NCBI GenBank assembly: GCA_005883365.1
Contig: VAXA01000186.1
Location: 1 to 13,658 of the forward strand
DNA length: 13,658 nt
Origin: Actinomycetota bacterium
Lineage (GTDB): Bacteria; Actinomycetota; Thermoleophilia; Gaiellales; Gaiellaceae
Direction: 5' to 3'
Shown: piece by piece, positions 12,717 through 13,658 of the stretch
Layout: each line of letters starts with the position of its first letter
Position numbering within the stretch: position 1 is the first letter of the stretch
Program-made: the position numbers and the translations under genes
The notes under the pieces: generated by a model
The model's database searches: none
Seen by the model: only the letters and a program-made list of their open reading frames with translations
Told to the model about the DNA's origin: nothing

Positions 12717-13658
12717 GTGTCCTGGACACGACTCGCCGGCCTGGCGTTTCTCCTAGCGCTCGCGTCCGGCGCCGCCTCGGGGCGCGCCTCGACCCCTTCG
12801 CCGATCGTCTTCGCCGCCGACCGCGCGCCCACGGTCACCGGCGAGGTCTACCGCCTCGATCCGAGCGGCCATCGCGTCGACCTGAGCAAGAGCCTGTACC
12901 AGGACATCGACCCCGCCGCCTCGCCCGACGGAAAGCACGTCGCCTTCTTCAGCGACCGCGGCGGCAGGGCGCACGCATACGAGGTCGACATCGACGGCCG
13001 CGGCCTGCACAAGGTCGGGCCGTCCCTGCACGCACCCGTAGGAGAATGCAACCCACGGGTGGCGTGGCAGCCGGGCAGCACGCATTTCGTGGTCAATGCA
13101 TGTACCTCGGGCAGCAGCAAGCTCTGGATCGTCGGAGCGCGCGGGAAGGCCGTCGCGGTGCGGGGCGGAGGCGTCCTCGCAGCGCAGCCGTGGTCGCCAG
13201 ACGGGCGCGTCTTCGTCGCCTTCACGGGGGGCGGGCGCGAGACCGGAAGGCTGAGGGCGTCGTCGTCCAGTGGCCGGGCGCTCTTCAGCATCCCTAACAC
13301 GAGCTTCTCCTCAACGTGGTCTTCGAACGGCCTCCTCGCTGTCAAGACGAGAGGCGGAGGCGCCATCTACGACGAGAGCGGGCATCGCCGTTCCACGTTC
13401 CGGGCCGAGGGCTCGGGTGTTCTCGCCTGGTCGCCGGATGGCAGCAAGCTCGCCGTCAACACGGGGCCCGCGCTCCTCGTGCTCGCCTCGTACGGGCAGA
13501 CCGTCCTCCGGAAGCCGCTCAAAGGCTACGGCGCGGTCTGGAGCGGGAACACGAAGGTCGTCGTCAATGGTTTCGGCAGATGCGGATGCCAGGCGAAGAG
13601 CGTCGACATCGCCACCGGCAAGCTGTCCCCCGCCTCGGACCGCTGGTTCGACGCGCTC
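12717..13658 (+). CDS. Secreted TolB-like (PD40/WD40-type) beta-propeller protein, 3' end outside window
   Basis: The frame is open from GTG 12717 to the window end; 314 residues are visible and no stop is reached. An N-terminal signal peptide (about 1-24, MSWTRLAGLAFLLALASGAA) indicates export. PD40-type blades with the S-P-D-G motif are seen at DPAASPDGKHVAF (65-77), PWSPDGRVFVAF (158-169) and AWSPDGSKLAV (237-247). These are typical of TolB C-terminal propellers, but no TolB N-terminal domain is present. Cys111, Cys129, Cys289 and Cys291 could form disulfides outside the cell. The start is supported by TAGCCT 6 nt upstream and the immediately following signal peptide. It is the second secreted propeller in the window, and the ligand is unknown. 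Confidence 0.85.
   Translation, partial: MSWTRLAGLAFLLALASGAASGRASTPSPIVFAADRAPTVTGEVYRLDPSGHRVDLSKSLYQDIDPAASPDGKHVAFFSDRGGRAHAYEVDIDGRGLHKVGPSLHAPVGECNPRVAWQPGSTHFVVNACTSGSSKLWIVGARGKAVAVRGGGVLAAQPWSPDGRVFVAFTGGGRETGRLRASSSSGRALFSIPNTSFSSTWSSNGLLAVKTRGGGAIYDESGHRRSTFRAEGSGVLAWSPDGSKLAVNTGPALLVLASYGQTVLRKPLKGYGAVWSGNTKVVVNGFGRCGCQAKSVDIATGKLSPASDRWFDAL

Noticed and set aside
1..13658. CRISPR array, tRNA/rRNA gene, insertion sequence, toxin-antitoxin or defence cluster
   Set aside because: No regular spaced repeats, tRNA-like cloverleaf, transposase or terminal inverted repeats were seen. The DEAH helicase lacks neighbours with nuclease, methylase or restriction features that would support a defence locus.

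Overview
This is a dense, high-GC bacterial window with short intergenic gaps, frequent GTG/TTG starts and several 4-bp gene overlaps. It looks like a deep-branching actinobacterium; class Thermoleophilia (Gaiellales/Solirubrobacterales-like) is my best guess. That rests on overall gene flavour: a KorA with fused gamma and alpha domains plus KorB, an archaeal-type AspRS, an allene-oxide-cyclase-like secreted protein, and Asp-box and TolB-like secreted propellers. No taxonomic marker was searched. I see no tRNA, rRNA, CRISPR array, transposase or phage gene.

Layout. 3-593 (+): C-terminal part of an AspRS/AsnRS-family enzyme. 597-1601 (-) and 2165-4003 (-): korB and korA of a 2-oxoacid:ferredoxin oxidoreductase, separated by an opposite-strand secreted protein gene at 1673-2093 (+) that appears broken near its 3' end. 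4070-4576 (+): a VOC/CatE-like protein. 4573-5114 (-): a membrane-anchored, HNH-like hypothetical gene disrupted by a perfect 62-bp tandem duplication. 5195-7545 (+): AlkA-like DNA glycosylase, proC and pgl; proC and pgl overlap by ATGA. 7542-9106 (-): a helical hypothetical gene followed by an Asp-box propeller gene, overlapping by GTGA. 9132-9722 (+): an acidic two-module hypothetical protein. 9842-12675 (+): a DEAH superfamily 2 helicase with an unusual insertion, overlapping a small VOC protein by TTGA. 12717-end (+): a secreted TolB-like propeller cut by the window edge.

How the genes relate. KorAB links 2-oxoacid (probably 2-oxoglutarate) decarboxylation to ferredoxin reduction. ProC makes proline and Pgl serves the oxidative pentose phosphate pathway. 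AlkA repairs alkylated bases. The others are helicase/nucleic-acid or envelope proteins of unknown role. No single coherent pathway ties them together.

The most notable observations are these. (1) A repeated start signature: a TANNNT hexamer 6-9 nt before the start codon and no Shine-Dalgarno, as expected for leaderless mRNAs. (2) Two lesions, a 62-bp tandem duplication and an inferred short deletion, each breaking a small exported or membrane gene. (3) The korA/korB pair split by an antisense gene. (4) The helicase's roughly 50-60 residue acidic insertion between the Q-like motif and Walker A. I found no convincing evidence of a new defence or mobile system.
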